The notes under the pieces: generated by a model | What the model was told of the DNA's origin: nothing | The model's database searches: none | What the model saw: only the letters and a program-made list of their open reading frames with translations | In this document: positions 26,053 to 34,426 of the stretch, piece by piece | How positions within the stretch are numbered: the first letter of the stretch is position 1 | Layout: every line of letters begins with the position of its first letter | DNA from: an uncultured Desulfatitalea sp. | GTDB lineage: Bacteria > Desulfobacterota > Desulfobacteria > Desulfobacterales > Desulfosarcinaceae | Length of the DNA: 64,000 bases | Direction: 5' to 3' | NCBI GenBank assembly: GCA_937868765.1 | Contig: CALMNL010000004.1 | Span: 1,190,749 to 1,254,748, forward strand | Position numbers and translations under genes: made by a program

Positions 26053-26802
26053 ATGAAACGCTTGATTCCCGTAATCGTACTGGCAATGGTTATGGCCAGC
26101 GGCTCGGCCTGGGCCGCCGATGCCACTGCGAATCTCGATCTCATGTCCGCCTATGTGTGGCGCGGCATCACCGTCAACGACAGCCCGGTGCTGCAACCGA
26201 GCATCGATGTCTCCAAGAACGGTTTCGGCCTCAATGTCTGGGCCAATTACGACCTGGATGAATATTACGACGACACCCCCGACGACAACGAGTTCTCCGA
26301 AGTCGATCTGACCCTCTATTACGGTTTCGACATCCAGAAGCTGGGGGTTACCGTCGGCGTGATCGAGTATCTCTTCCCCGCCGGCGCCGAAGGCACCCGC
26401 GAAGTGTATACGAGCCTCTCCTATCCCCTCATCGGCGGCTTGTCGGCGGGTTTCGATTTCTACTATGACTGGGACGAAGTGGATGGCTACTACACCGACC
26501 TGGGCCTGACCTATGGCATGGATCTGATAGACAAGCTGAACATGTCGGTGGGCGGCAAGATCGGCTATGCCAGCGAGAATTTTGCCGAATTCTACAGCGC
26601 TGGCACGGACAGCGGGCTCTACAACCTCGACCTTTCCCTGGCGCTGACCTATGCCGTGACCGATGCGCTGAGCATCGGCGGCAAGATCGTCTACACCGAC
26701 AGCCTGGATGACGATGTGCTGGCCGACGCCGACCCCGGCAACGGGATCTATGGCCAGGATGTGAACGTATACGGCGGCATCAGCGTTACCTACGCCTTCT
26801 AA
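26053..26802 (+). CDS. Outer-membrane beta-barrel protein, Gcw_chp/TIGR02001 type
   Basis: 249 aa from ATG 26053 with AAGAGGAG upstream. Signal peptide 1-22 (ends ASGSAWA). The mature protein starts with NLDLMSAYVWRGITVNDSPVLQPSIDV, the pattern of the Gcw_chp family (SxYVWRGxxxxxxxP). It then alternates amphipathic strands rich in Tyr and Gly and ends in Phe (SVTYAF), as outer-membrane barrels do. About 14 strands can be guessed. The family is of unknown function. Control by sigma-54 suggests that the protein is needed under a specific nutrient condition. A strong terminator follows. Confidence 0.75.
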   Translation: MKRLIPVIVLAMVMASGSAWAADATANLDLMSAYVWRGITVNDSPVLQPSIDVSKNGFGLNVWANYDLDEYYDDTPDDNEFSEVDLTLYYGFDIQKLGVTVGVIEYLFPAGAEGTREVYTSLSYPLIGGLSAGFDFYYDWDEVDGYYTDLGLTYGMDLIDKLNMSVGGKIGYASENFAEFYSAGTDSGLYNLDLSLALTYAVTDALSIGGKIVYTDSLDDDVLADADPGNGIYGQDVNVYGGISVTYAF

Positions 26803-26848
26803 GACAGGGGCCTGCCCCAGAGGCGTTTTCCTCCCTCCCCCCTCGATG

Positions 26849-26897
26849 CCGTGCGTTGCGCGCCCCGATGAACCGGGCGCCGGCGCACGGTTTTTTA
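26849..26897 (+). terminator. Rho-independent terminator after the Gcw_chp-type gene
   Basis: CCGTGCG (26849-26855) pairs with CGCACGG (26884-26890), with further inner pairing of GCGCCCCG-like and CGGGCGC runs. Six T follow (26891-26896). The tonB stop codon of the opposite strand lies inside the T-tract, so the element separates two convergent units. Confidence 0.8.
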
Positions 26898-27569
26898 TTG
26901 GAGCTGGAAGCGCACCGGCACCTGGACCCACATCTCCTGCGGCCGGCCCATGCGCCGGCCGGGCGAAAAGCGCCACTGGCGCACGCTCTTGAGGGCACTG
27001 CCGTCCAACAGGTCATACCCGCTGCTTTGCAGCACCCGCACCTGGGCCGGCTGGCCGGTGCGATCCACCAGCACTTCCAGCACGACGGTGCCCTCCATCC
27101 CCCGACGGCGGGCCGACGCCGGATAGACGGGCGGCGGGTTGAGATCGTACAGTGGCACCGAGGCCTGTACCTGGCCTGCCTCACCTTGGGGCTGGGGCGT
27201 CACCGGCAGCGAAGATGCCGCGTCCGCCGGCAGCGCGGACGGGTCTGTCGGGGTATCTCCGGCAGGCGGCCTTTCAGGCGCGATCCGGGCTGCCGGGGCA
27301 GGTGGGCGTTGACGCACGGGCCGGGCCGCGGCCACTTTGGGCGCCGGTTCGATTTTTCGAGGTTTTTGAACGACCTGGTTTTTAGGCTGAATCAGGCGGG
27401 GGGGGGCGGGCCGGGCCGCTTGGGGTGCCGGCGGCATCGCCGCCAAAGAGAGTTGGACGGTGCGGCTTTCCGCGACGCTGCACATCGGCCGGCCCCCTTG
27501 GGGAACGAAACTGAAGAGCAGCAGATGGGCGGCCAGGGCCCCCAGGACGGGTATGATCCAGCGTGTCAT
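26895..27569 (-). CDS. tonB: TonB energy-transducing protein
   Basis: 224 aa. One N-terminal helix (WIIPVLGALAAHLLLFSF) is followed by a Pro/Ala/Lys-rich periplasm-spanning region (about 45-135) and the C-terminal TonB domain (PPPVYPASARRRGMEGTVVLEVLVDRTGQPAQVRVLQSSGYDLLDGSALKSVRQWRFSP). It carries proton-motive energy from ExbBD to TonB-dependent receptors. Its start overlaps the exbD stop by 4 bp (27566-27569). It is last in the riboswitch-led transcript btuB-exbB-exbD-tonB, making it a dedicated TonB for cobalamin-type uptake. Confidence 0.92.
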   Translation of the reverse strand: MTRWIIPVLGALAAHLLLFSFVPQGGRPMCSVAESRTVQLSLAAMPPAPQAARPAPPRLIQPKNQVVQKPRKIEPAPKVAAARPVRQRPPAPAARIAPERPPAGDTPTDPSALPADAASSLPVTPQPQGEAGQVQASVPLYDLNPPPVYPASARRRGMEGTVVLEVLVDRTGQPAQVRVLQSSGYDLLDGSALKSVRQWRFSPGRRMGRPQEMWVQVPVRFQLQ

Positions 27570-27976
27570 GGCGCCTTCTCTCCCTCGGCCTGGAGGTTGA
27601 TGCGCGTGATACCGGCCAGGCGCACCTGGTCCAGCACCCGGAAGAGGGACTGGTAGGGCAGGTTCCGATCGGCAAAGAGCAGCACCCCGGCCTCCTTGTC
27701 CGTTTCCGAGCGCTGCCGCAGCAACGCGCCCAATTCGGCCAGGCGTACCGGCGCCTTGTCGACAAAAACGTCGCCGCCGGCCGTCACCGTGATGGACAAC
27801 AGGGTGTGCTTTTCAGTCTGAACACCGGCCGACGTGGGCAGGGCCACGGGCAGCCCCTTGTGCACGGCCATGGAGAGCATGGCATAGATGAAGACCACCA
27901 GCAGCAGGAATACCACATCGATCAACGGGATCATCTCGATGCGCGGCGGCTTCGCCACTGGACTGCGAATCTTCAT
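27566..27976 (-). CDS. exbD: Biopolymer transport protein ExbD
   Basis: 136 aa. The single membrane helix starts with PRIEMIPLIDVVFLLLVVFIYAM, containing the Asp (PLIDVVFLLL) that carries protons. A short periplasmic domain follows (LSITVTAGGDVFVDKAPVRLAEL). With ExbB it forms the proton-driven motor for TonB. The exbD and tonB frames overlap ATGA-style, and exbB ends 21 bp before exbD. Confidence 0.93.
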   Translation of the reverse strand: MKIRSPVAKPPRIEMIPLIDVVFLLLVVFIYAMLSMAVHKGLPVALPTSAGVQTEKHTLLSITVTAGGDVFVDKAPVRLAELGALLRQRSETDKEAGVLLFADRNLPYQSLFRVLDQVRLAGITRINLQAEGEKAP

Positions 27977-27997
27977 GAGCCGACTTCCCTCCTGCGC

Positions 27998-28627
27998 TTA
28001 TGGGCGCTGCTCTTCAACCTTGGTTTTATGCACCAGCTTCTCGTAAACGATCTCCAGGCTGGTGGCGTATTTTTCCATGTCCAGGGTGGCCAGGTGCACC
28101 TTGGCGTTGAAGTAGTTGTAGGGAAAGATCGTGAAGATGGCGATCGCCAGGCCGGCCGCCGTGGTGATCAGGGCCTCGGCCACGCCGGCGGTGACCGCCT
28201 CGGGGCGCTCGATGCCGCTGGCGCCCAGCATTTCAAAGGAGGTGATGATGCCGGTGACCGTGCCGAAGATCCCGAAGAGGGGCGCCACGGTGATCATGGT
28301 GTCCAGCACGGTCATGAAGCGCCGCATGCGCTGCACCTCGTCGGCCGCGGCGGCCTCCATGGCCTTGAGCATGGAGAACTCCCGGTGCAGAATGCCGCTC
28401 ACCAGGATGCGCACCACGAAATCCCGGCACCCCTTGGTCTTCTGGCGCACCGCCTCCCAGTCGCCCCGGCGGCACAGCTCCAGCACCTCGTCCACCAACG
28501 GCCGGTTGCGTTCGAACCCGATCCGGACCCAGAAGATGGCGCGCTCAATCACCACCGTCAACACGATGAACGAACAGGCCAGCAAGGGGTACATCACCGG
28601 CCCGCCGCTGCGGAAGAATTGCATCAT
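27998..28627 (-). CDS. exbB: MotA/TolQ/ExbB proton channel family protein ExbB
   Basis: 209 aa. An N-terminal helix (PVMYPLLACSFIVLTVVIERAIFW) is followed by a cytoplasmic loop and the two channel helices (TVLDTMITVAPLFGIFGTVTGIITSF and AGVAEALITTAAGLAIAIFTIFPYNYF) with the conserved Thr/Gly residues. This topology and the LLGLLGTVxGmi-like signature identify ExbB/TolQ. Genomic pairing with exbD and tonB and the upstream cobalamin receptor favour ExbB. The gap to btuB is 16 bp, so they are probably cotranscribed. Confidence 0.93.
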   Translation of the reverse strand: MMQFFRSGGPVMYPLLACSFIVLTVVIERAIFWVRIGFERNRPLVDEVLELCRRGDWEAVRQKTKGCRDFVVRILVSGILHREFSMLKAMEAAAADEVQRMRRFMTVLDTMITVAPLFGIFGTVTGIITSFEMLGASGIERPEAVTAGVAEALITTAAGLAIAIFTIFPYNYFNAKVHLATLDMEKYATSLEIVYEKLVHKTKVEEQRP

Positions 28628-28643
28628 GGCCGTGCCGCTCCGT

Positions 28644-30641
28644 TTACTTGCCGCCGAAGCGGGCGCTCACCCCGGCCAGCAGGTTGAATTCGGGGGAGGG
28701 GTAGTAGCCCGGTTCGCCGGCGTAGTTCAACCCGCCGTAGGAAGCATAGCTCGTGTCGAAAACATTGTTCAGGTTGGCGAAGATGGTCAGCCAGCGCCAG
28801 TCGTATTTGATCTTGGCGTTGACCAGGGTGTAGTCCTCCTGCTTGTCGGCGACGTTGTTGAAATCACTGACCAGGTAACGCGTGCCGGTGTAGATGGCTT
28901 CACACCCCAGGAACAACCCCATGTCGAAAGCATAGCCCAAATGGGCCGTGGCCTTGTTCGCGGGCACGTCGGGAATGGTACTGCCGTCGAATTGACCGTC
29001 TTCGATCCTGGCCCTGGTGTGAGTGTAGCCCGCGCCGGCCGACCAGCCGTTATGCAGGTAATTCAAGTTGATCTCCACCCCCTGCCGCAACGTATCGCCG
29101 TCCAGGTTCTCGTTGGTGAAGGCGACCGGGTTGTAGAATATCTCGTCTTCGGTCTGGATGCGGAACATGTTGAAGGCGAAGGTCAAGCCCTCGACGATGT
29201 CGAACTGGGTGCCCGCCTCCAGGTCATGGGAGGATTGCGGCCTCAAATCCGTGTTCGGGTGGTTGGTGAAAAAGTCGAACATCTCGTCGAACAGCGGGTA
29301 GCGGAAGCTCTTGCCGTAGTTCAGATACACCTTGGCGCGGCCGATGGCGTAATTGATGCCCCCGGTGGCGGCCTCCTCGTCCAGGCGGGGCTTTTCCGGC
29401 GTGTCGAAATCGAACCAGGCCCGCTCGTGGCGGTAGCCGCCCGAAAGGGTCAGATGGCGGCTCACCCCCAGATCGTCATGGACATAATAGCCCAAATTCT
29501 TCTTCTCGAAGCTGAACCCCCCCACCGTCAGGTCGCCGAAGAACATGGAGGTGTTGGTAATGTCCTCTTCCGTCCGGCCGAAATCCGCGCCGAAGATGAT
29601 GCGGTTGGAGACTTCGCCGAAACGCTCCTGGAAGGTCAGGCGGGGCGAGGCGGAAAGTGTTTCGATGCCAGTACTGCCGGTGAACCAGCCCTCGCTGAAG
29701 GACGCATATTGATCGACATCCCGGTTGCGATATCCCAGATCGAGCCGGAAGGCGTCGTCGGTCAGGAAGAAGAGCTCGAGGCCGGCCTTGCCGTAGAAAT
29801 CTTCGGTGTCCGCATAATCGTCGGGATGGAAGGTGTCGGTGCGGTCGGCGCCGGCCGCGAAGTCGCTTTCCAGGATCGCCCCGGGCAGGCGGGTGTCGTC
29901 CTGGTGGTACCCGCCGCTGAAGTTGAGGCTGAGCCGGTCGCTGGGATCGAGCTTGACCGTGCCGCCGGCATTCTTGGCCCGGGTCGCGCTGTTGTCCCGA
30001 TAGCCGTCGGAATCCAGGTAGTCGGCCGTGAAGTCGAAGGAGGCCATTCCCGCGCTGCCCTCCACCCCGGCCGAGCCGCTGTAGGTATCATAGCTGCCGT
30101 AGGCGCCGGTCAGGCGGCCCTCCAGCCCACGGCCCTCCTTGGTGATGATGTTGATTACGCCGCCGGTGGCATTGTCGCCGTACATCACGGCGCCCCGGGT
30201 GCCGGGCAGTACCTCGATGCGCTCGATGCGGTCCAGGGGGATCAGGGTCCAGTCGACGCCGCTCAGGTCGGCCTGGTTGATGCGCCGGCCGTCCACCATC
30301 ATCAGTAGATTGGCCGGCGCGCTTTCGCCGAAACCCCTCAGGTCCACCGTGTAGCTGCGCTGGTTGCCGGCGATATCGCTTACGTGCAGGCCGGCCTCGG
30401 CCATCAGCTCGGCCACGTTCTTGGCATTGGAACGCTGGATCGCCCGGGCATCGATCACCGTTACATTCGCCGGCACCTGGGTCACATCCTCCTTTTCGCG
30501 GCTGGCGGTCACCACCACTTCGCCCATCACGGGCGCCGCATCGGCCCCCACTGCCTTCTCTTCAGCCATCACCGGCGCGGCCCACATACAGGCCAGCACC
30601 ATCACCCCCACGACAACAACGTCCACGCCCATCCGATGCAT
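28644..30641 (-). CDS. btuB: TonB-dependent outer-membrane receptor, BtuB-type (cobalamin)
   Basis: 665 aa from ATG 30641 with GGAGGAG upstream. Signal peptide to about residue 26; the TonB box is near GEVVVTASR (40-48). The plug domain has VTQVPANVTVIDARAIQRSNAKNVAELM and NLLMMVDGRRINQADLSGVDWTLIPLDRIERIEVLPGTRGAVMYGDNATGGVINIITKEG. A 22-strand barrel follows, ending LLAGVSARFGGK. Family membership is certain. The substrate assignment rests on the cobalamin riboswitch directly upstream and the btuFCD genes beyond it. The gene heads the btuB-exbB-exbD-tonB transcript. Confidence 0.92.
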   Translation of the reverse strand: MHRMGVDVVVVGVMVLACMWAAPVMAEEKAVGADAAPVMGEVVVTASREKEDVTQVPANVTVIDARAIQRSNAKNVAELMAEAGLHVSDIAGNQRSYTVDLRGFGESAPANLLMMVDGRRINQADLSGVDWTLIPLDRIERIEVLPGTRGAVMYGDNATGGVINIITKEGRGLEGRLTGAYGSYDTYSGSAGVEGSAGMASFDFTADYLDSDGYRDNSATRAKNAGGTVKLDPSDRLSLNFSGGYHQDDTRLPGAILESDFAAGADRTDTFHPDDYADTEDFYGKAGLELFFLTDDAFRLDLGYRNRDVDQYASFSEGWFTGSTGIETLSASPRLTFQERFGEVSNRIIFGADFGRTEEDITNTSMFFGDLTVGGFSFEKKNLGYYVHDDLGVSRHLTLSGGYRHERAWFDFDTPEKPRLDEEAATGGINYAIGRAKVYLNYGKSFRYPLFDEMFDFFTNHPNTDLRPQSSHDLEAGTQFDIVEGLTFAFNMFRIQTEDEIFYNPVAFTNENLDGDTLRQGVEINLNYLHNGWSAGAGYTHTRARIEDGQFDGSTIPDVPANKATAHLGYAFDMGLFLGCEAIYTGTRYLVSDFNNVADKQEDYTLVNAKIKYDWRWLTIFANLNNVFDTSYASYGGLNYAGEPGYYPSPEFNLLAGVSARFGGK

Positions 30642-30703
30642 CTTTGCTCCTCCATATCGGATCCATTACGGGGGACGACCCGCGCCGTCCGCCGGGTCCG
30701 GTC

Positions 30704-30742
30704 AAAAAAAATCCCGGACCGATGAGTGTCTCGATCCGGGAT
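30704..30742 (-). terminator. Intrinsic terminator in the btuB leader (expression platform of the riboswitch)
   Basis: On the minus strand ATCCCGGA pairs with TCCGGGAT (30735-30742 with 30711-30718), and 7-8 U follow (30704-30711). It lies between the B12 aptamer and the btuB start. Cobalamin binding most likely promotes this terminator, switching off the transcript by premature termination. Confidence 0.8.
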
Positions 30743-30827
30743 GTCCCTTTTTATCCGCTCGATCTTTTTTGCCGACTTGGAACGTACAATGTGTGTCCAC
30801 GCCATTGCACACGGCTTGCGTTGTTCC

Positions 30828-30997
30828 GGCAGGTCTTCTGACTTCCCCGCCCCATGCGCGGCCTTCCCGTCCGAAACGGACAGTGGCGCACTGGGCGCAT
30901 GAGGTTCCCGGCACACGATCGGCCGGGCGGGGTCACAGCGGCGGGCCCGTCCCCGAATTTCACGGGGTTCCCTTTTCAGCTTCCGGCGAAGCACCTG
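30828..30997 (-). ncRNA. Cobalamin riboswitch aptamer upstream of btuB
   Basis: On the minus strand the conserved elements appear in order: the AGGTGC-type P1 side, GAAAAGGGAACCC, GACGGGCCCGCCGCTGTGACC, the B12 box GCCACTG (plus 30881-30887), CGGGAAGG, and GAAGACCTGCC closing P1. This set is diagnostic for the AdoCbl-type aptamer. With the downstream terminator it forms a transcriptional off-switch for btuB-exbBD-tonB. Confidence 0.95.
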
Positions 30998-31040
30998 AAC
31001 AAATATATGCCCTGGCCCTAACCCATTTGCAGCGGCCGTG

Positions 31041-31847
31041 TCAAGACGATCTTGGGGTCAGGTAACGACCCGGCACCAGGTGCACTCGGGGATAGTCGCC
31101 AAGGGGGCTCTGGTCCACCAGCAAAGTACAGCCGTAGACCTTTTCCAGCAGGTTGAAATCGAGCACGGTCTGCGGCGGGCCCAGGCCGGCCATACGGCCC
31201 TGGTCCAGCAGCAGAATCTGGTCGGCGTACATGGCCGCCAGGTTCAGGTCGTGGGAGACCATCACGATGGTGATGCCCTGGTCGTGCTTGAGCCGCTCCA
31301 TCAAATCCATGACCGCCGCCTGGTGGGCCAGGTCCAGGGCGGCCGTGGGTTCGTCCAGCAGCAGGATCCGGGGTTGCTGGCAGATGGCCCGGGCGATGAG
31401 GACCCGCTGCTGTTCGCCGCCGCTGAGCTGATCGAGCCGTCGCCGGGACAGATGCTCGACATCGGCCAGGCGCATGGCCTCCCGGGCCAGGTCCAGGTCC
31501 GCGGCGCTTTCCAGGCCCAGCAGCCCCAGGTGGGGTGCCCGGCCCATGAGCACCACCTGTTGGACGGTGAAAGCGAAGGTCGGCGGCACGGTCTGGGGCA
31601 CGTAGGCCATGGCGCGGGCCAGTTGGCGGACCGAATAGGCGGCGATGGGACGGCCGAGCACCGTGAGGCCGCCCGCCTGGGGCCGCAGCAGACCCACCAT
31701 CAGCTTGAGCAAGGTGGTCTTGCCCGAGCCGTTGGGGCCGATGATGGTGAAAAAGCTGCCCGACGGCACGGCGAAGCCCAGCGCCGTCAGCACCGTGCGG
31801 CCGTCGAAGGCATGGGCCAGCTTGTCTACCGATAGGGCATCCGTCAT
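31041..31847 (-). CDS. btuD: Cobalamin/iron-siderophore ABC transporter ATP-binding protein (BtuD)
   Basis: 268 aa. Walker A IIGPNGSGKTTLLK near 34-47, Q-loop YVPQT near 84, signature QLSGGEQQRVLIARAI near 140, and Walker B ILLLDEPTAALDLAH near 160. The C-terminus carries the BtuD/FecE-type extension (TVLDFNLLEKVYGCTLLV). FecCD-BtuCD transporters import B12 or Fe-siderophores and cannot be told apart by this subunit. The linked B12 riboswitch favours cobalamin. The gene sits 15 bp after btuC; the next gene on this strand is behind its own riboswitch. Confidence 0.9.
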   Translation of the reverse strand: MTDALSVDKLAHAFDGRTVLTALGFAVPSGSFFTIIGPNGSGKTTLLKLMVGLLRPQAGGLTVLGRPIAAYSVRQLARAMAYVPQTVPPTFAFTVQQVVLMGRAPHLGLLGLESAADLDLAREAMRLADVEHLSRRRLDQLSGGEQQRVLIARAICQQPRILLLDEPTAALDLAHQAAVMDLMERLKHDQGITIVMVSHDLNLAAMYADQILLLDQGRMAGLGPPQTVLDFNLLEKVYGCTLLVDQSPLGDYPRVHLVPGRYLTPRSS

Positions 31848-31862
31848 GCCTGGGCCTCTCTC

Positions 31863-32867
31863 TTAATTCTCCTTGCGCAGCAGGTAGACGAACAACGGCG
31901 CACCCACCAGGGCCGAAATCACCCCCACGGGCATTTCGCCCTGGCTGGGCAGCGTTCGGGCCAGCACATCGCACACCACCATGAAGGCCGCGCCGCCCAG
32001 GATGCAGGCCGGCGCCAGCACCCGGTGATCGGGCCCCAGGGCCAGGCGCAGCATGTGGGGCATCACCAGGCCAACGAAACCTACGAGGCCGCAGTAACTC
32101 ACCGTGGCGCTGACCATCAGGGAGGTGACCACCAGCAACAGGGCGGTCGTACGCTGGACCTGGACCCCCATGGCGTGGGCCATGTCGCTGCCCAGGGCCA
32201 TGAGGTTCAGGGTGTGGGAGCGAAAGAAGATGAGGGCGAAGCAGGGCAGCACCGTGGCGGCCAGGGCGGCCACTTTGTCGCCGGTGGCGGCGGCCAGGTC
32301 GCCCATGAGCCAGAAGATGATGTTGTGCAGACGGCTGTCCTGGGCCATGGAGACCAGAAACATGATCACCGCCGCGCAAAAGGCGTTGACCATGACCCCT
32401 GAAAGCAGCAGGGTGTTCGATCGGGAAAACGATCGACCGGCGGCCATCAGAAAGAGCACCCCCAGGGTGGCCAGGCTGCCGATGAAGGCGGTGAACCACA
32501 CGCCGGGAAAGCGCGCCAGACCCAGCAGGATGCCGATGATGGCGCCGATGGCCGAACCGCCCGACACGCCCAGGATGTACGGCTCGGCCAGGGGATTGCG
32601 CAGCAGGGCCTGGAACACCATGCCGCCCAGGCTCAGGGTGGCGCCCAGCAGCGCGGCCAGCAGCACCCGGGGCAGACGCAGGCGCCAGACGATGTCGTGC
32701 AGCAGCCGGAAATCTTCACCGCCCTTGAGGCTGCGCAGCACGTCCAGGGCCCCGGCGCCCGTGGAGCCGGCCGCCAGGCCCAGGTACACGGCGGCCAGCA
32801 AGGCCAGCAAGAGCAGCAGCGACACCACCAGCAGGCGGCGGGCCAGGTGGGTGGATTCGGCACTCAT
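31863..32867 (-). CDS. btuC: Cobalamin ABC transporter permease (BtuC)
   Basis: 334 aa, a typical FecCD/BtuC permease with about 10 helices. Start ATG 32867 overlaps the btuF stop (ATGA). Family motifs: LRLPRVLLAALLGATLSLGGMVFQALLRNPLAEPYILGVSGGSAIGAI near 58-105, and the L-loop region SYCGLVGFVGLVMPHMLRLALGPDHR near 265-290. BtuC dimers form the transmembrane channel for B12. Ordering with btuF and btuD as one operon is clear from the 4-bp overlap and the 15-bp gap. Confidence 0.92.
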   Translation of the reverse strand: MSAESTHLARRLLVVSLLLLLALLAAVYLGLAAGSTGAGALDVLRSLKGGEDFRLLHDIVWRLRLPRVLLAALLGATLSLGGMVFQALLRNPLAEPYILGVSGGSAIGAIIGILLGLARFPGVWFTAFIGSLATLGVLFLMAAGRSFSRSNTLLLSGVMVNAFCAAVIMFLVSMAQDSRLHNIIFWLMGDLAAATGDKVAALAATVLPCFALIFFRSHTLNLMALGSDMAHAMGVQVQRTTALLLVVTSLMVSATVSYCGLVGFVGLVMPHMLRLALGPDHRVLAPACILGGAAFMVVCDVLARTLPSQGEMPVGVISALVGAPLFVYLLRKEN

Positions 32868-33781
32868 GGCCGCTCCTTGAACAGGTCGGGGTGCAGATAG
32901 GCGGCCAGGGCCTCCAGGGCCTCCACCAGCCGGGGGGAGGGACGTTCGAAGAGGTCGTGGGGCGCAATGAAGACCGCCTGGTGCTTGACAGCCGGAATGG
33001 CCGGCCACTGCATCCATTCGGCCTTGACCTGTTCGAATTGGGCGGTCCGCTCCATGGCCGAGATCACGATGACGTCGGGGGCCAGGGCGATCACCTGCTC
33101 CCGGGAAAAGCGCGGGTAGGGGCTGGGCCCGGCCGCGACATTGGTGCCCCCGGCCAACTCGATGAGGGTATGAATGAAGGTGTGGCTGCCCACCGAGACG
33201 ATGGGGGACACGCCGATTTGAAAGAAGAGGCTGGGGCGGCGGGAGCTTTGGGCCACCCGTGCCGTCACCTTCTCGATACGGGCGCGCATGTCGTCGACCA
33301 CCGCCCGGGCCCGGGGCGCGGCCCCCAGCAGCCCGCCCAGGGCCAGGACGCTCTGCATCACCGTCTCCAGATCCAGGGGATTGACGGCATAGACGGGTAT
33401 CCCGAGGGCCTGGAGCTGCTCCACGGCGGCGATGGGGTTGCCGTCTTTAACGGCGATGCACAGGTCGGGCCGCAGGGCGACGATGCGCTCCACGTCCAGT
33501 TGAATGTAAGAGCCCACCCGGGGCAGTTGTTGGGCGGCCGGCGGATAGTTGCTGTAACGGGTGACCCCCGCCAGGCGCCCCTCCTGGCCCAGCGCGTAGA
33601 CGATCTCGGTGACCGAAGGGGCCAGGGCCACCACCCGCCGGGGGTCGGCGGGCACCTGTACCGTGCGCCCGGTGGGATCGACCATGGTCCGGGTCGGCGC
33701 CGCGAGGGCCGTGGCCACGCACACCCAGCCGAGCAGCGCCCAGGCCGGCAGGCCGGTTATGAGCCAGGCGGTCCGCTTCAT
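32864..33781 (-). CDS. btuF: Periplasmic cobalamin-binding protein (BtuF-like)
   Basis: 305 aa from ATG 33781, overlapping the yceH-like gene's stop (ATGA). Signal peptide about 1-28 (ends CVATALAAP). Two lobes of a class III substrate-binding protein follow: RTVQVPADPRRVVALAPSVTEIVYALGQEGRLAGVTRYSNYPP, then PDLCIAVKDGN and the long backbone helix. The LAPSVTEIVYALG and YSNYPP segments match BtuF-type binders, which carry B12 to BtuCD. Order on the transcript is yceH-btuF-btuC-btuD. Confidence 0.9.
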   Translation of the reverse strand: MKRTAWLITGLPAWALLGWVCVATALAAPTRTMVDPTGRTVQVPADPRRVVALAPSVTEIVYALGQEGRLAGVTRYSNYPPAAQQLPRVGSYIQLDVERIVALRPDLCIAVKDGNPIAAVEQLQALGIPVYAVNPLDLETVMQSVLALGGLLGAAPRARAVVDDMRARIEKVTARVAQSSRRPSLFFQIGVSPIVSVGSHTFIHTLIELAGGTNVAAGPSPYPRFSREQVIALAPDVIVISAMERTAQFEQVKAEWMQWPAIPAVKHQAVFIAPHDLFERPSPRLVEALEALAAYLHPDLFKERP

Positions 33782-34416
33782 GCGAATTGCTTCTTGAAGC
33801 TTTCCAGCGTATCGCGCAATTGTTGAACCTCGTCGCGCAGGGCCTGCACCTCGACTTCCAGCGCCGCCATGCGTTCGGCGCCCTCCGGGGCCGATGCGAC
33901 GGCCGGCGCTTTGGTTTCCGGCGCCGCCGGCGGCGCGCCGGTGAGCAGTTGGGCGTAGCGCGACTCCTTGTGGCCGGCCAGGCGTGCCAGGCGCTGGGCC
34001 AGATGCCAGGACTCCAGATTGGCCAGCGTCTCGAGCACCGCTTCCATGCTCTCGAAGGGGGCCAGGCGCGTGGCCCGGTTGCGCAACTCGCCGGGGGTCT
34101 GGGGCCCGCGCAGGAGCAGTTCGCACAGGACTGCCGCCTCCCGGGGCACCAGGGTGCGGGTGGTGGTGAACAGCTCCTCGTATTTGGGCACCCGGCCCAC
34201 CATGCTTTTATTCACCAGCTTCTTGGCGATCAGGCTGTCGCCCGCGGCCGCCACGGCGGCTTCGTCCCAGGCCACCACGGGATCGCGGTTGCTTTTCTGG
34301 TTACAGGCGTTGGTCAGGGCATTCAGGGAAAGGGGGTAGTATTCGGGGGTGGCCAGCCGCTTTTCCATCAGGCAGCCCAGCACCCGGGCCTCCCGCTCAT
34401 CGATCACGATCTCCAT
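33778..34416 (-). CDS. YceH (DUF480) family protein
   Basis: 212 aa. The N-terminal half is the DUF480 winged-helix pair: VLGCLMEKRLATPEYYPLSLNALTNACNQKSNRDPV near 12-46 and EAAVLCELLLRGPQTPGELRNRATRLAPFES near 92-122. The C-terminal part has a Pro/Ala spacer and a coiled coil (MAALEVEVQALRDEVQQLRDTLESFKKQF). Winged helices suggest nucleic-acid binding, but no function is established. It is coupled to btuF by a 4-bp overlap and follows the secreted protein gene by 10 bp. Confidence 0.88.
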   Translation of the reverse strand: MEIVIDEREARVLGCLMEKRLATPEYYPLSLNALTNACNQKSNRDPVVAWDEAAVAAAGDSLIAKKLVNKSMVGRVPKYEELFTTTRTLVPREAAVLCELLLRGPQTPGELRNRATRLAPFESMEAVLETLANLESWHLAQRLARLAGHKESRYAQLLTGAPPAAPETKAPAVASAPEGAERMAALEVEVQALRDEVQQLRDTLESFKKQFA

Positions 34417-34426
34417 GGCATCTCCT

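Noticed and set aside
28131-30308. 725-aa plus-strand open frame across exbB and btuB
   Set aside because: It is antisense to two certain genes and has low-complexity composition.
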